From: Anaerolineae bacterium
GTDB taxonomy: Bacteria > Chloroflexota > Anaerolineae > Aggregatilineales > Phototrophicaceae
Direction: 5' to 3'
Assembly: GCA_017303635.1 (NCBI GenBank)
Contig: JAFLCG010000003.1
Location: 62,001-126,000, forward strand
DNA: 64,000 nucleotides
This document shows, piece by piece, positions 36,098-44,782 of this stretch. A program made the translations under genes and the position numbers. The notes beneath the pieces were generated by a model. It saw nothing but the letters and a program-made list of their open reading frames with translations, had not been told where the DNA came from and made no database searches. The stretch's first letter is position 1; each line of letters begins with the position of its first letter.

Positions 36098-36179
36098 AGG
36101 GCTCACGCAAATCAGCCGTCCCACCGGGAGGTTGCGCTCTGCGCCCCTGTATAAAAGGCAGGTTGCTTGCGTAAGTCGT
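36098..36179. repeat. 82-bp MITE-like element, diverged copy
   Basis: Ends AGGGCTCACGCAA and TTGCGTAAGTCGT are near-inverted repeats and match those of the 63885 copy; length is the same 82 bp. The interior differs, so this is an old or recombined copy. It ends 34 bp before the small gene at 36214. Confidence 0.6.
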
Positions 36180-36213
36180 ATTCAAGATACGTCCATTAGG
36201 GTGGAGGGCTACG

Positions 36214-36459
36214 GTGAGTAAAATACCTGCCGACGATCCGCGAAGACGCTTTATCTACGAGCCGCCGCGTAATCCTGACGGCACGCCGTTATCACCCGAG
36301 CAGGCAGCGGCATTCCGGGCTGAAGCGGCTGTGAGAATGGCTCAATGGAACAAAGCGAAAGAAGAACGGCGACTAGAGCGCGAACGACGGTTGCAAGCAC
36401 GGCGGGAAGCAAAGGTGAACGACGACTCAAGCGGACAGGATGAAACTCACCAGGAGTAG
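36214..36459 (+). CDS. Small charged hypothetical protein
   Basis: 81 residues from GTG 36214 (GGAGG six bases upstream). Starts SKIPADDPRRRFIYEPPRNP; the second half is a long charged helix (WNKAKEERRLERERRLQARRE), likely coiled-coil. Not recognised. Convergent with the CrtA-like gene, 9 bp apart. Confidence 0.6.
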   Translation: MSKIPADDPRRRFIYEPPRNPDGTPLSPEQAAAFRAEAAVRMAQWNKAKEERRLERERRLQARREAKVNDDSSGQDETHQE

Positions 36460-36468
36460 GTTGTGGTG

Positions 36469-37179
36469 TTACCCTGAGTCACGGGTCGGAACGATGTGGG
36501 TACGTCCTTCCCACTCCCCATACTCTGCCAGCGGTCTGAAGCGAAGCGTCGTAAACTCGAAGTGAAAATCCTTGCGCTGGCGCTCGACCATTGCGGCAGC
36601 ATGGCGCTCCGGTTGAGGCACTTCGCTATGCCCACGTACCATATCGACCATCTCTCGCTGTGAAGTCCACACAGAAAAGGTCGAAACTGTGTTCGGCAGC
36701 CGCATGGCCGCAGCGGCATAAGTCGTGCCTGGATGGTCGCGCACAAGTGATTCAACTGGCTTGCCCCACCAAATGAAGCGTGGTACCTGTGGCAACCTCA
36801 TCCGTGCCAGGGTCACCGCAACCACCGGAGCTTCGGGGTCTTGTTCACCAATGCTTTCAGGGAGGCCATCGAATTCGGTAATGTGCCCCCAGCGCCGCAG
36901 GAACCCTAACCGCACATGCCAGCCAGCGGCAAGCGCACGCCCCAATTGTGTACCGCCAAGAAAATCGTCTATTGCAGTATCGCTCTCCCATGAGGCAAAC
37001 ATCGTCAGTTGGCGGATCTGCATCCGTTCCGGAGAGAGGATAGGGGCACCCAGCGTCATCTTCGACATACACTCTGCGTGGACGAGGCCAGGGACTTGTG
37101 CGCTGGTCGGCGGACGCAAGAGCGCCTTGACTGCCGTACCTATGCTTACCTTTGCAAAATGGAAAGTAAATAGTTTCAT
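36469..37179 (-). CDS. Spheroidene-monooxygenase-like (CrtA-type) protein
   Basis: 236 residues. Pattern LHFAKVSIG-like start, CMSKMTLGAPILSPERMQIRQ, FASWESDTAIDDFLGG and a C-terminal FEFTTLRFRPLAEYGEWEGR match the group annotated spheroidene monooxygenase in Actinobacteria and Chloroflexota, related to dimeric alpha-beta barrel monooxygenases. No carotenoid genes are nearby, so a carotenoid role is not supported here. Confidence 0.7.
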   Translation of the reverse strand: MKLFTFHFAKVSIGTAVKALLRPPTSAQVPGLVHAECMSKMTLGAPILSPERMQIRQLTMFASWESDTAIDDFLGGTQLGRALAAGWHVRLGFLRRWGHITEFDGLPESIGEQDPEAPVVAVTLARMRLPQVPRFIWWGKPVESLVRDHPGTTYAAAAMRLPNTVSTFSVWTSQREMVDMVRGHSEVPQPERHAAAMVERQRKDFHFEFTTLRFRPLAEYGEWEGRTHIVPTRDSG

Positions 37180-37284
37180 CGTTTTTATCGCCTAATCACG
37201 AGCATAAGGCCCTTATAGGGACGGTCATAGTTCACCTCCTGCGCTCGATGCATTTTATTGTAAATAGGCCCGGGCCACTTCAAC

Positions 37285-38223
37285 TCACTGCACCGCCCCA
37301 TGTGGCAGGACGGCATGAACGCCGTTCACCCCGTTGGCAATCTGCGTGATGCGGAGGTCAACCACCAGACTCGCCAATGCCAGCGCATCCCGCATGTCCA
37401 CCTTGAGCAGCGATTGCATCAGCACCAGCATATCCTCTAACGCCTGCCAGGTGGCCTGATTGAGGTCCTCTTGCAGACCGAAGGTGACCCAGCCTTCCGG
37501 CGTAGAGGCGCGGGGACGTTCCAGCGGCATATCCTCACACAGATGGAAGGTCAGGTCTACGCGCTCCATCGGGCATTCGATGGCCGTCACGCTGACTTCA
37601 CCATCGCCCTGCACGGCATGACCATCGCCGGTGTAAAACAGCGCCCCTTCCACGCCGATTGGCAGGAACAGCGTCGAGCCGCTGGTGAGCAGTTTGCAGT
37701 CCAGGTTGCCGCCCCACTTGCGCGGCGGCGGCGTGGGATGCTGACCCAGCTCTGGTGGGGCCACGCCCATCACGCCCATGAACGGCTTGAGCGCCACCGT
37801 ATGCCCATGCTGGTTGCGCCCGGTCATGGCCGCCGGGTCGAGCGTCCAGGTGTGGATGCGCTCATCTGCCCCTTCACCCATGTTGAAATGGCGATTGATC
37901 GGGTGATCCCACCCGCCTGCCAGTGTGAAGCCATAGCTGCCGGGGATGATCGTGCCGATCTCGACCGCCAGCGTCATGCCCGGTACGGCTCCCCGGATCG
38001 CAATCGGCCCGACCAAGCAATGCCCGGAGTCCGATTCTCCATGGCGCGGCTCCAGTTTCTTGCGCGGTATCTCAAACGTGACCAGCGGCTCCAATCCCCA
38101 ACCGGCATCCAGGGTGCGGTAGCGCACCGTCTCACCAGGGTCGATGGTCAGGATGGGGGAATGCCCACGTGAAAAACAGCCGACCAGATGCTCTTGAGTG
38201 GGTTCAAGCGTGTGAAGGGTCAT
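37285..38223 (-). CDS. Acetamidase/formamidase family hydrolase
   Basis: 312 residues. FmdA/AmdA features include GETVRYRTLDAGWG, LVGPIAIRGAVPGMTLAVEI, the metal-site-like YTGDGHAVQGDGEVSVTAIE and RVDLTFHL. These enzymes release ammonia from short amides. C-terminal VDLRITQIANGVNGVHAVLP is conserved. Standalone gene; substrate uncertain. Confidence 0.87.
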   Translation of the reverse strand: MTLHTLEPTQEHLVGCFSRGHSPILTIDPGETVRYRTLDAGWGLEPLVTFEIPRKKLEPRHGESDSGHCLVGPIAIRGAVPGMTLAVEIGTIIPGSYGFTLAGGWDHPINRHFNMGEGADERIHTWTLDPAAMTGRNQHGHTVALKPFMGVMGVAPPELGQHPTPPPRKWGGNLDCKLLTSGSTLFLPIGVEGALFYTGDGHAVQGDGEVSVTAIECPMERVDLTFHLCEDMPLERPRASTPEGWVTFGLQEDLNQATWQALEDMLVLMQSLLKVDMRDALALASLVVDLRITQIANGVNGVHAVLPHGAVQ

Positions 38224-38259
38224 TGCAGCAGAGAGTCCTCGTTAGCGGTTAAGGTGAAT

Positions 38260-38664
38260 TCACTCCCAGTCCTCAATTTTTAGCCACCCAATACGACTGA
38301 ATTCTTTTGTATTATGGGTGATGAGGATGAGGTTATGCACTACTGCAATTGCGGCAATTTGCATATCGTAAGGGCCGATTGGCGTACCGGATTGCTTCAA
38401 GTAAGTCCGAATGCGACCAAATTCATCCGCTGCGTAGTCATCAAAGGGAATCGAGGCAAAACGGATGAAAAATGAATCCTGTATAGCACGAGAGGCGGCT
38501 GGATTATGACTACCTGCTGACCCCGCATACATCTCTGCTTTGGTTACAGCACTAACTGCTATATCTACATCCGTGATTGAGCGCATTCGTTCACGGATGC
38601 GTGGTGCTCTGGCATTGATATAGATATAACGAATGCAAGTATTGGTATCCAGTATATATTTCAT
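38260..38664 (-). CDS. VapC-type PIN-domain toxin
   Basis: 134 residues. PIN acidic residues visible: DTNTCIRYI (Asp near residue 6), VTKAEMYAGS (Glu), PIGPYDMQIAAIA (Asp) and LITHNTKEFSRI. PIN toxins cleave RNA, often tRNA. Overlaps the antitoxin gene by four bases (ATGA). The antitoxin is read first, as usual. Confidence 0.88.
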   Translation of the reverse strand: MKYILDTNTCIRYIYINARAPRIRERMRSITDVDIAVSAVTKAEMYAGSAGSHNPAASRAIQDSFFIRFASIPFDDYAADEFGRIRTYLKQSGTPIGPYDMQIAAIAVVHNLILITHNTKEFSRIGWLKIEDWE

Positions 38665-38888
38665 TCGATTGCGTCTCGCTCATCCACGTCGGGTGGTTGA
38701 TCGCGCTCAATGGGATCATGGGCAAGGCTGCCGTAGGTGCGGTCTAAAAACTCGTTCCACGGAATATGCCGGTAAGCTTCGACTTGAAGACTATGTTTCA
38801 GGTTGCTGCTGAGATATTCAAGCAATTGCACTCGTTCGATCAAGCTCAGACGCTCAGTGAGTTGAAGTGCTTCTTCATAGAGAGTCAT
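38661..38888 (-). CDS. VapB-like antitoxin
   Basis: 75 residues, GGGAGG six bases before ATG 38888. Begins MTLYEEALQLTERLSLIERV, as in small antitoxins with an N-terminal addiction helix, and ends in an acidic tail (DVDERDAIE) suited to block the PIN active site. It precedes vapC with a four-base overlap. Confidence 0.78.
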   Translation of the reverse strand: MTLYEEALQLTERLSLIERVQLLEYLSSNLKHSLQVEAYRHIPWNEFLDRTYGSLAHDPIERDQPPDVDERDAIE

Positions 38889-39051
38889 CGCACACCTCCC
38901 GATCTAGTATGAGACTATTTTATCAGGGATAACCGCTGAGGGATTGCCGACTTTCCCCGCAAGAATCGGATAGCTCCACCTGCCTGAATGCCGTATCCTG
39001 ACAGCATAGGTTGATCAGAATGAAAACCGACGCAGATCAGGAGCTAAGTCT

Positions 39052-40098
39052 ATGGCGATCCCTATCACCCTCGATGAGCAGCGCTGGCAGGCGGTTATCG
39101 ACCGGGATGCCAGCCAGGATGGGCAGTTTGTCTTTGCGGTGCGGACGACCGGAGTCTACTGTCGTCCATCCTGCAAGTGCCGCCAACCGCTGCGCCAGAA
39201 CGTTCATTTCTATGACTCACCGGCTCAGGCCGAGGCGGCAGGCTTCCGCGCCTGCAAACGCTGCGCCCCGGATCGACTGGCGTTTGAGGCGGAGATCGGG
39301 GCGCGGGTGTGTGCTTTCATCGATGCGCATCTGGATGAACGCCTGACGCTGGATCGGCTGGGGGAAGCTGTCGGCTTAAGTCCGGCCCATTTGCAGCGCG
39401 TCTTTAAGCAGGTGACAGGGGTCAGTCCCCGCCAATATGTCGAAGCGCGGCGAGTCGGTCAGCTCAAAGCCAATCTGCGTGAAGGCCAACCGATTGCGGC
39501 TGCGCTCTACGATGCCGGTTTTAGTTCCAGCAGTCGGGTGTATGAGGAGTCGGGCGCGAAGCTGGGCATGACGCCTGCTGCCTACCGTAAAGGAGGAGCC
39601 GGAATGCACATTCGATACACCATCAGCGAATGCCCCCTGGGATATTTATTGGTCGGCGCGACCGAGCGCGGCCTGTGCGCCGTCAGTCTGGGGGATAGTC
39701 CGGCGGCGGTCGAACAGTGGCTCCAGACGGATTACCCGCAGGCAGAACTCGAACAGGCTGATGCGGGTTTGGCTGCGGTGGTCGAGCAGTTGGTGCGGCA
39801 CCTGGCCGGTGACCTGCCCCACCTCGACCTGCCGCTGGATGTTCAGGCGACGGCGTTCCAACTGCGAGTCTGGGAAACGCTGCGGCAGATTCCCTACGGA
39901 GAGACTCGCTCTTATGCCCAGGTGGCGCAGGCGTTAGGCGAGCCAACCGCGGCCCGGGCTGTCGCGCGCGCGTGTGCGAGTAACCGGGTGGCGTTGGTCA
40001 TCCCCTGCCATCGGGTGGTAAGGGGCGATGGCGACCTGAGCGGCTATCGCTGGGGCGTGAAGCGCAAGGCAGTGCTGTTGGCGACAGAAAGCCAGTGA
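39052..40098 (+). CDS. ada: Ada: bifunctional DNA methyltransferase and AraC-type activator
   Basis: 348 residues. N-domain zinc cysteines at 37, 41, 68 and 71 (VYCRPSCKC, FRACKRC); Cys37 is the methyl-phosphotriester acceptor. AraC HTH at about 90-180 (LTLDRLGEAVGLSPAHLQRVF). C-terminal O6-methylguanine acceptor in VIPCHRVV, Cys at about 319. A GGAG precedes ATG 39052. All parts of the adaptive response switch are in one protein. No alkA or alkB beside it. Confidence 0.94.
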   Translation: MAIPITLDEQRWQAVIDRDASQDGQFVFAVRTTGVYCRPSCKCRQPLRQNVHFYDSPAQAEAAGFRACKRCAPDRLAFEAEIGARVCAFIDAHLDERLTLDRLGEAVGLSPAHLQRVFKQVTGVSPRQYVEARRVGQLKANLREGQPIAAALYDAGFSSSSRVYEESGAKLGMTPAAYRKGGAGMHIRYTISECPLGYLLVGATERGLCAVSLGDSPAAVEQWLQTDYPQAELEQADAGLAAVVEQLVRHLAGDLPHLDLPLDVQATAFQLRVWETLRQIPYGETRSYAQVAQALGEPTAARAVARACASNRVALVIPCHRVVRGDGDLSGYRWGVKRKAVLLATESQ

Positions 40099-40108
40099 GA
40101 TTTGACGC

Positions 40109-40133
40109 AGGGGCGATCTGCCGGATTGCCCCT
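40109..40133. terminator. Hairpin between converging ada and SDR genes
   Basis: AGGGGCGATC (40109-40118) pairs with GATTGCCCCT (40124-40133), ten bp with one G-U. No T run; a short REP-like palindrome or bidirectional terminator. Confidence 0.42.
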
Positions 40134-40151
40134 ACGTTGCGCCCCCCATCC

Positions 40152-41153
40152 CTAGGCTAACGCTACCTCAGGGGTCTTCAGCTTGACCAGTTCCTTACTC
40201 GACTCCCACAGTTCGCGAGCGATGTGCTCATCATAGGAGGCGCTGGCGGAGGGGATGGCCTGATCGCCCTGGATGTATTTGCCCGTGATGCCCTCCCAGG
40301 CGGGATCGACCGCCAGCCTCGCCAGATTGGCACCGGAGACCGGTACTGAAGTGGGAGCTGCGCCGAGCATCAGGCGGGTCAGTGCCGGGATGCGCGGCAG
40401 CACATTTTCCCAGACCCAACGCACCGGCGGCGCATAGTCCCGCGCCAGTCCGGTGCCGGGCATCAGACCGGGGTCAAAGGCGTTGACCGTGATCGGTCGC
40501 GGCAGGCGCGTATCCTGTTCCAGGCGGCGGATGAGTTCATAGGTATGCCACATATTGGCCAGCTTGGAGGTCGCATAGCGCTGCCGCCCGATGAACTGCA
40601 GGTCTCCGCCGCTGACGGGTGGTGGAAAGGCGGCGGCCTGGGCGGTTGTATAGGCTGGGTCCGGCATACCGCCCTTGTCAGCCTGGCCGACATCCGTGCT
40701 GGAAAAATGGGTGCCGCTGCTCACATTGATGATCCGCGCCGGGGCGACCAGATGCGGCAGCAGCAGTTGCGTGAGCAGGAAGTGGCCCAGATGATTCACG
40801 CCAAAAGTGGTCTCAAAACCATCGACTGTGCGCGTGTCGCTGACGACCTGCAAGGCGGCATTACAGATCAACGCCTGAATGGGCGGCAGCTTCCGGCTAG
40901 TGATGCTGGCTGCAAAAGTACGGACACTCGCGAGCGAGCCTAAGTCCAGCGGCTGTGCTTCGATGGAAGCCGAGGGAGCCTGCTTGCGGATCGCCTGCAC
41001 GGCTTCTTGCCCGGCAGTCGTGCTGCGGTTGGCGATGATGATATTCCACTGCGGATAGGTGGTGGCAATATGACGTGCTGCTTGGAAACCCAAGCCCATG
41101 CTGCCCCCGGTGATGATGACAGTTTTGGCTGCGGCTGTGGTAGGATTGCTCAT
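40152..41153 (-). CDS. SDR oxidoreductase (retinol-dehydrogenase / protochlorophyllide-reductase-like)
   Basis: 333 residues. Cofactor loop TGGSMGLG, LICNAAL (variant of NNAG), NVSSGTHF and YATSK catalytic motif. The long C-terminus and TTFGVNHLGHFLLTQLLLPHL are typical of the extended RDH-like branch. Divergent from a TetR gene with a tandem-repeat operator between, so TetR control is likely. Substrate unknown. Confidence 0.87.
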   Translation of the reverse strand: MSNPTTAAAKTVIITGGSMGLGFQAARHIATTYPQWNIIIANRSTTAGQEAVQAIRKQAPSASIEAQPLDLGSLASVRTFAASITSRKLPPIQALICNAALQVVSDTRTVDGFETTFGVNHLGHFLLTQLLLPHLVAPARIINVSSGTHFSSTDVGQADKGGMPDPAYTTAQAAAFPPPVSGGDLQFIGRQRYATSKLANMWHTYELIRRLEQDTRLPRPITVNAFDPGLMPGTGLARDYAPPVRWVWENVLPRIPALTRLMLGAAPTSVPVSGANLARLAVDPAWEGITGKYIQGDQAIPSASASYDEHIARELWESSKELVKLKTPEVALA

Positions 41154-41183
41154 AGGATCTGCAAGCTCCAGGCACTACAATGA

Positions 41184-41229
41184 TTACACTGTCAACATTC
41201 TAATGCCCCAGTGTTTACATTGTCAACAT
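41184..41229. promoter_or_regulatory. Direct-repeat operator between SDR and TetR genes
   Basis: TTACACTGTCAACAT (41184-41198) and TTACATTGTCAACAT (41215-41229) are 14/15 identical and 31 bp apart, three helical turns. The second contains, on the minus strand, a TTGACA -35 box with TAGAAT 18 bp further on, so binding would block SDR transcription. Confidence 0.62.
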
Positions 41230-41246
41230 AGGATCATGATTTTCTC

Positions 41247-41846
41247 ATGGATACGGTCAAAGACGGCAAAGCCTATCACCATGGTCAACTGCGCGAGGCG
41301 CTTATTCTCGCTGGCCTCCAGTTGCTCAATGAGGGAGGCGTGGCTGGGGTCGACCTCCGCAAGGTGGCCCGGATGGCTGGCGTGAGCCATGCTGCGCCGT
41401 ACCGCCATTTTCCTGATAAGCGCGCCCTGATCGCGGCGATTGCCGAACAAGGCTTTGCCAGCCTGACCACAGCGATGCGGGACGCACTGGCATCCGTCCA
41501 TCCAACCGATGGGCGTGCCCAATTCCGGGCGATGGGCCATGCTTATATCGGCTTCGCGCTGGCGAACCCGGCCCTGATGCGGGAGATGTTCAGCGGCCTG
41601 ACGGTTGACCGTGCTGACTTCCCCAGCCTGTACACGGCCTCTAAAGAGTCCTTCGGCCTGCTCTACGGCACCATCGCCCAGACCTTTGGCGAGCCGGTCG
41701 AACTTCGGACGGTCATCACTTTCAGCGCCATTCATGGGCTGGCGCTGCTGCTGCTGGAAAATCAAATTCCGCTGACGGCAGATAAGACGGTGGATGGGAT
41801 GGTTGATGCCAGCCTCGATACGCTCATCCGGGGCTTTGGTGGATGA
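41247..41846 (+). CDS. TetR-family regulator (WHG-type C-terminal domain)
   Basis: 199 residues. HTH shows VDLRKVARMAGVSHAAPYRHF; the C-terminal half has MGHAYIGFALANPALMREMF, ITFSAIHGLALLLLE, the pattern of the TetR_C_13 WHG domain. Divergent to the SDR gene with direct-repeat operators between; the likely effector is an SDR substrate. Confidence 0.87.
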   Translation: MDTVKDGKAYHHGQLREALILAGLQLLNEGGVAGVDLRKVARMAGVSHAAPYRHFPDKRALIAAIAEQGFASLTTAMRDALASVHPTDGRAQFRAMGHAYIGFALANPALMREMFSGLTVDRADFPSLYTASKESFGLLYGTIAQTFGEPVELRTVITFSAIHGLALLLLENQIPLTADKTVDGMVDASLDTLIRGFGG

Positions 41847-41883
41847 GGGCCTTAAGGTCCGGTTACGAGAGTGAAGGGCAACT

Positions 41884-42435
41884 TTGACCGCTAATCTCCC
41901 GCTGCGGAGCGATCATCCGATCACGGCGCTCGATTCACAGGCGGCCTGGAACTGCCGCTGGTATGGTGTGCGCAAAGATCGTATCCAACTGCCGGATGGC
42001 TCCGAAGGCGAGTATAACGTCCTGGAACTGCCGGACGCAGTCTGGATACTACCGATTACCGAATCCGGCGAGGTAGTGCTGCTGCGGCACTACCGCTACC
42101 CGCTTCAGCGGTGGCTGTGGGAACTGCCCAGCGGCAGCATCAATGCGGGCGATAGTCCGCTGGCAACGGCACAGCGGGAGTTGAAAGAGGAAGCGGGTGG
42201 CACCGCGCAGGAGTGGCGCGCCCTGCTGACGACCAGCACCATGAAGGGTATCGGCACCGAGCAGGCGCACATCTTTATGGCAACCGGGGTCAGGCTGGGG
42301 GAAACCCACCACGAACCTGCTGAAGTGATGAGCATCCACCGCTTTTCGCTGGCAGAGGTTCGGCGCATGGCGCAGGCAGGCGAGATTGAGGATGCGGTCA
42401 GCGTCCTGGCGATTTTACTGGGTCTCGGCGGCTAG
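41884..42435 (+). CDS. Nudix hydrolase (ADP-ribose-pyrophosphatase-like)
   Basis: 183 residues from TTG 41884, which has AAGGG five bases upstream. Nudix box GSINAGD...RELKEEAGG, with Asp in place of the first Glu. VLLRHYRYPLQRWLWELPSG resembles the ADP-ribose pyrophosphatase group. Ends 4 bp before the dehydratase stop on the other strand. Confidence 0.85.
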   Translation: MTANLPLRSDHPITALDSQAAWNCRWYGVRKDRIQLPDGSEGEYNVLELPDAVWILPITESGEVVLLRHYRYPLQRWLWELPSGSINAGDSPLATAQRELKEEAGGTAQEWRALLTTSTMKGIGTEQAHIFMATGVRLGETHHEPAEVMSIHRFSLAEVRRMAQAGEIEDAVSVLAILLGLGG

Positions 42436-42439
42436 ACAT

Positions 42440-43378
42440 TTAGCCCAGTACGCGTTGGAGCGTTTCCCGGTCGATGTTCCCCCCACTGACCACTACCGCG
42501 GTCAGCTTGCCATCGACTGGGATGAGTCCACTCTGCAGGGCGGCTACCCCGACGGCTCCCCCCCCTTCCACAATCCAGCCGGTGTCAAATGCTAACCAGC
42601 GGATCGCCTCAGCAATCGCTTCCTCGGTGACCAGCACGACCCGATCCACAACCTGCTTGCTGATCGCCAGCGTGATTGAACCGGCTTCGATTTCGCCGGA
42701 AAGGGCTTCGGCCAGAGTCTCCCATTGCTGCGGGTGCTGCGTGCCGTGTATCCAGTTATAGAGTGCGGGGGTGGCGACGGAGCAAGCACCGATCACCTCA
42801 ATCGCCGGGTTGATGGCTTTCATGGCTATGCCCACGCCGCTGATGAGTCCGCCCCCGCTGACCGGCACAATCACGCGCTGAATTCCCGTCAGATCATCCA
42901 GAATTTCCAGTCCGACTGTCCCGGCTCCGGCAATCACCTGTGGATCGTTATAGGCCGAGATGAAGGTCTTGCCCGTATCGCGTTCCATCTGCCGGGCCGC
43001 CGCTTCGGTTTCGTCATAGGTTTCACCGACCAGCAGTGGGGTTGCGCCCCAGGCCCGGACTCCATCGACTTTGCGGCGGGGGGTGTGGGCAGGCATCATG
43101 ATCGTGGCCTCTGCGCCGACCAGATGGGCCGCCAATGCTACCCCTTGCGCGTGATTGCCGCTGCTGGCCGCCAGAATACCCCGCGACCGGGCGGCGGCAT
43201 CGAGCGCCAGCATGGCGTTCAGCGCCCCCCGGCACTTGAATGAATGGGTGCGGTTGGCATTCTCCAGCTTCAGCCAGATATGCGGCCCTAATCCGAGGGC
43301 GGGTTCCAGTGGCGTGGGGCGCAGGTAGCCGGTCAGTCGGCGGCGGGCGAGGATCAGATCCGCATTGTTCAACATCAC
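42440..43378 (-). CDS. PLP-dependent threonine/serine dehydratase-like enzyme
   Basis: 312 residues; fold type II. PLP lysine in THSFKCRGALNAM, substrate loop ASSGNHAQGVALAA, phosphate-binding VSGGGLISG and C-terminal VVVSGGNID. No ACT regulatory domain, so it is a catabolic-type threonine deaminase, serine racemase or related enzyme. 23 bp upstream is the ROK gene on the same strand; likely co-transcribed. Confidence 0.88.
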   Translation of the reverse strand: MMLNNADLILARRRLTGYLRPTPLEPALGLGPHIWLKLENANRTHSFKCRGALNAMLALDAAARSRGILAASSGNHAQGVALAAHLVGAEATIMMPAHTPRRKVDGVRAWGATPLLVGETYDETEAAARQMERDTGKTFISAYNDPQVIAGAGTVGLEILDDLTGIQRVIVPVSGGGLISGVGIAMKAINPAIEVIGACSVATPALYNWIHGTQHPQQWETLAEALSGEIEAGSITLAISKQVVDRVVLVTEEAIAEAIRWLAFDTGWIVEGGGAVGVAALQSGLIPVDGKLTAVVVSGGNIDRETLQRVLG

Positions 43379-43401
43379 AAAAGTCCTAAAAGACAGCCGA
43401 T

Positions 43402-44652
43402 TTATGTTTCACTGGGTTCAAAGAAGAAGGCTTGTAATGCCAGGGCCGCCGCGCCAATCACCCCTGCCTGTTCCTGAAAGCGTGTGACTTCGATGCGGGT
43501 GCGCTCGCCCATGCCGGCAAAGGTACGTTCGCGCAGGGTAGCAGTTGCGGCGGGACCCAGCAGATCCCAGGCGCGGGCGAAGAAACCGCCCAGCACAATC
43601 ACTTCGGGATTGAAAACCGTCACGACAGTTGCCAGGCCGATCCCCAGGTAACGGGCGCGCTCGTCCAGCAGGTTGACAGCATCGGCGTGCCCGCCGCGGG
43701 CGGCCTGTAGCAAGCGTTCGAGTACGCTTCCTTCTCCGGCGGGCAGATCGAGGTGGGCAGCAGCTCGACCGATGGCCGCTTCCGAAACCAGCGTTTCCAG
43801 GCAGCCGGTATTGCCACAGCGGCAGCGTTCGCCCGCGGTAGGGATGAGCGTGATATGACCGATCTCACCCGCGCCGCCGTTGGCTCCCCGGTAGAGCTTG
43901 CCATCCAGTGCCAGACCCGCGCCCACCCCTACCCGTCCATAAATGAACGCCAGTGAGGAAGCGTTTTGCCCGGCACCCCAGAAGGTTTCCGCCAGCGCCA
44001 TCGCCCGAACATTGTTTTCGACCGCGACCGGCAGCCGGAGCCTGGCGCTGAGGGTGTCCACGACCGGGACATCCTGCCAGCCTAATCCCGGCGCAATCCG
44101 GTTGATGCCGGTCTCTGGTTCGACCAGCCCGGAGGCGCCCAGCCCCACGCCCAGGATCAATCCGGGCGGAACGGCACTGGCCGCGATGACCTGGGCCGCC
44201 CGTTCGCTGATCTGTTGCAGCGCGTCGGCTGCCGAGATGCCTTCGGTTAAAGTCAGGGTATCCGTCAAGCGAGGACGACCGTACAAATCCGTCAGCGCCA
44301 GATAGACGCGGTCTACATCAATGTGGACACCCAGCGCGAAGCGGGCATCCGGCACCAGCCGCAGGGCGCGCTGGGGCCGTCCGACTCCTCGCGGAACCGG
44401 CGGTTGACCGGCCCGGCGGCGCTGGGGTTTGACCTCCGCCAACACGCCTTGCCGGATGAGCCCCCGCACCAGGTTGGTGATGCTGGTGGAAGATAGGCCC
44501 GTGATCTGAGCCAGTTGAGCGCGGGAGACCGACTCCTGACGCAGGAAAGCAAAAAGAACCGCCCGCAGATTATGCGCTCGTATGGTGCTTCCGGTACTGC
44601 CGGTCAGCAGACCGCGCAGACCACCCAGTCGTTGTCCCCAGCGTCGTGCCAT
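43402..44652 (-). CDS. ROK-family transcriptional regulator
   Basis: About 416 residues from ATG 44652; in-frame ATGs at 44664 and 44697 are also possible and none has a strong ribosome site. N-terminal winged HTH (SRAQLAQITGLSSTSITNLV), then a ROK domain with VENNVRAMALAE, and the zinc motif with GHITLIPTAGERCRCGNTGC then LETL. NagC/Mlc-like sugar-responsive repressor. The closest genes, a dehydratase and TPR protein, give no hint of its sugar. Confidence 0.88.
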   Translation of the reverse strand: MARRWGQRLGGLRGLLTGSTGSTIRAHNLRAVLFAFLRQESVSRAQLAQITGLSSTSITNLVRGLIRQGVLAEVKPQRRRAGQPPVPRGVGRPQRALRLVPDARFALGVHIDVDRVYLALTDLYGRPRLTDTLTLTEGISAADALQQISERAAQVIAASAVPPGLILGVGLGASGLVEPETGINRIAPGLGWQDVPVVDTLSARLRLPVAVENNVRAMALAETFWGAGQNASSLAFIYGRVGVGAGLALDGKLYRGANGGAGEIGHITLIPTAGERCRCGNTGCLETLVSEAAIGRAAAHLDLPAGEGSVLERLLQAARGGHADAVNLLDERARYLGIGLATVVTVFNPEVIVLGGFFARAWDLLGPAATATLRERTFAGMGERTRIEVTRFQEQAGVIGAAALALQAFFFEPSET

Positions 44653-44782
44653 AATGCCCGCCATGATACCGGGTGGACGGCAACCCTGCCAAGCCATTCT
44701 GGTTAACGTTCATCAGAAAACAGCCAAATATTCGTAGTCTGTTATAATTTTCAGTATCTGCTTCCGGTAAGGATCATCAACA

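Noticed and set aside
36469..37179. Carotenoid biosynthesis (spheroidene monooxygenase)
   Set aside because: No other carotenoid genes; the CrtA label is a family-level resemblance only.
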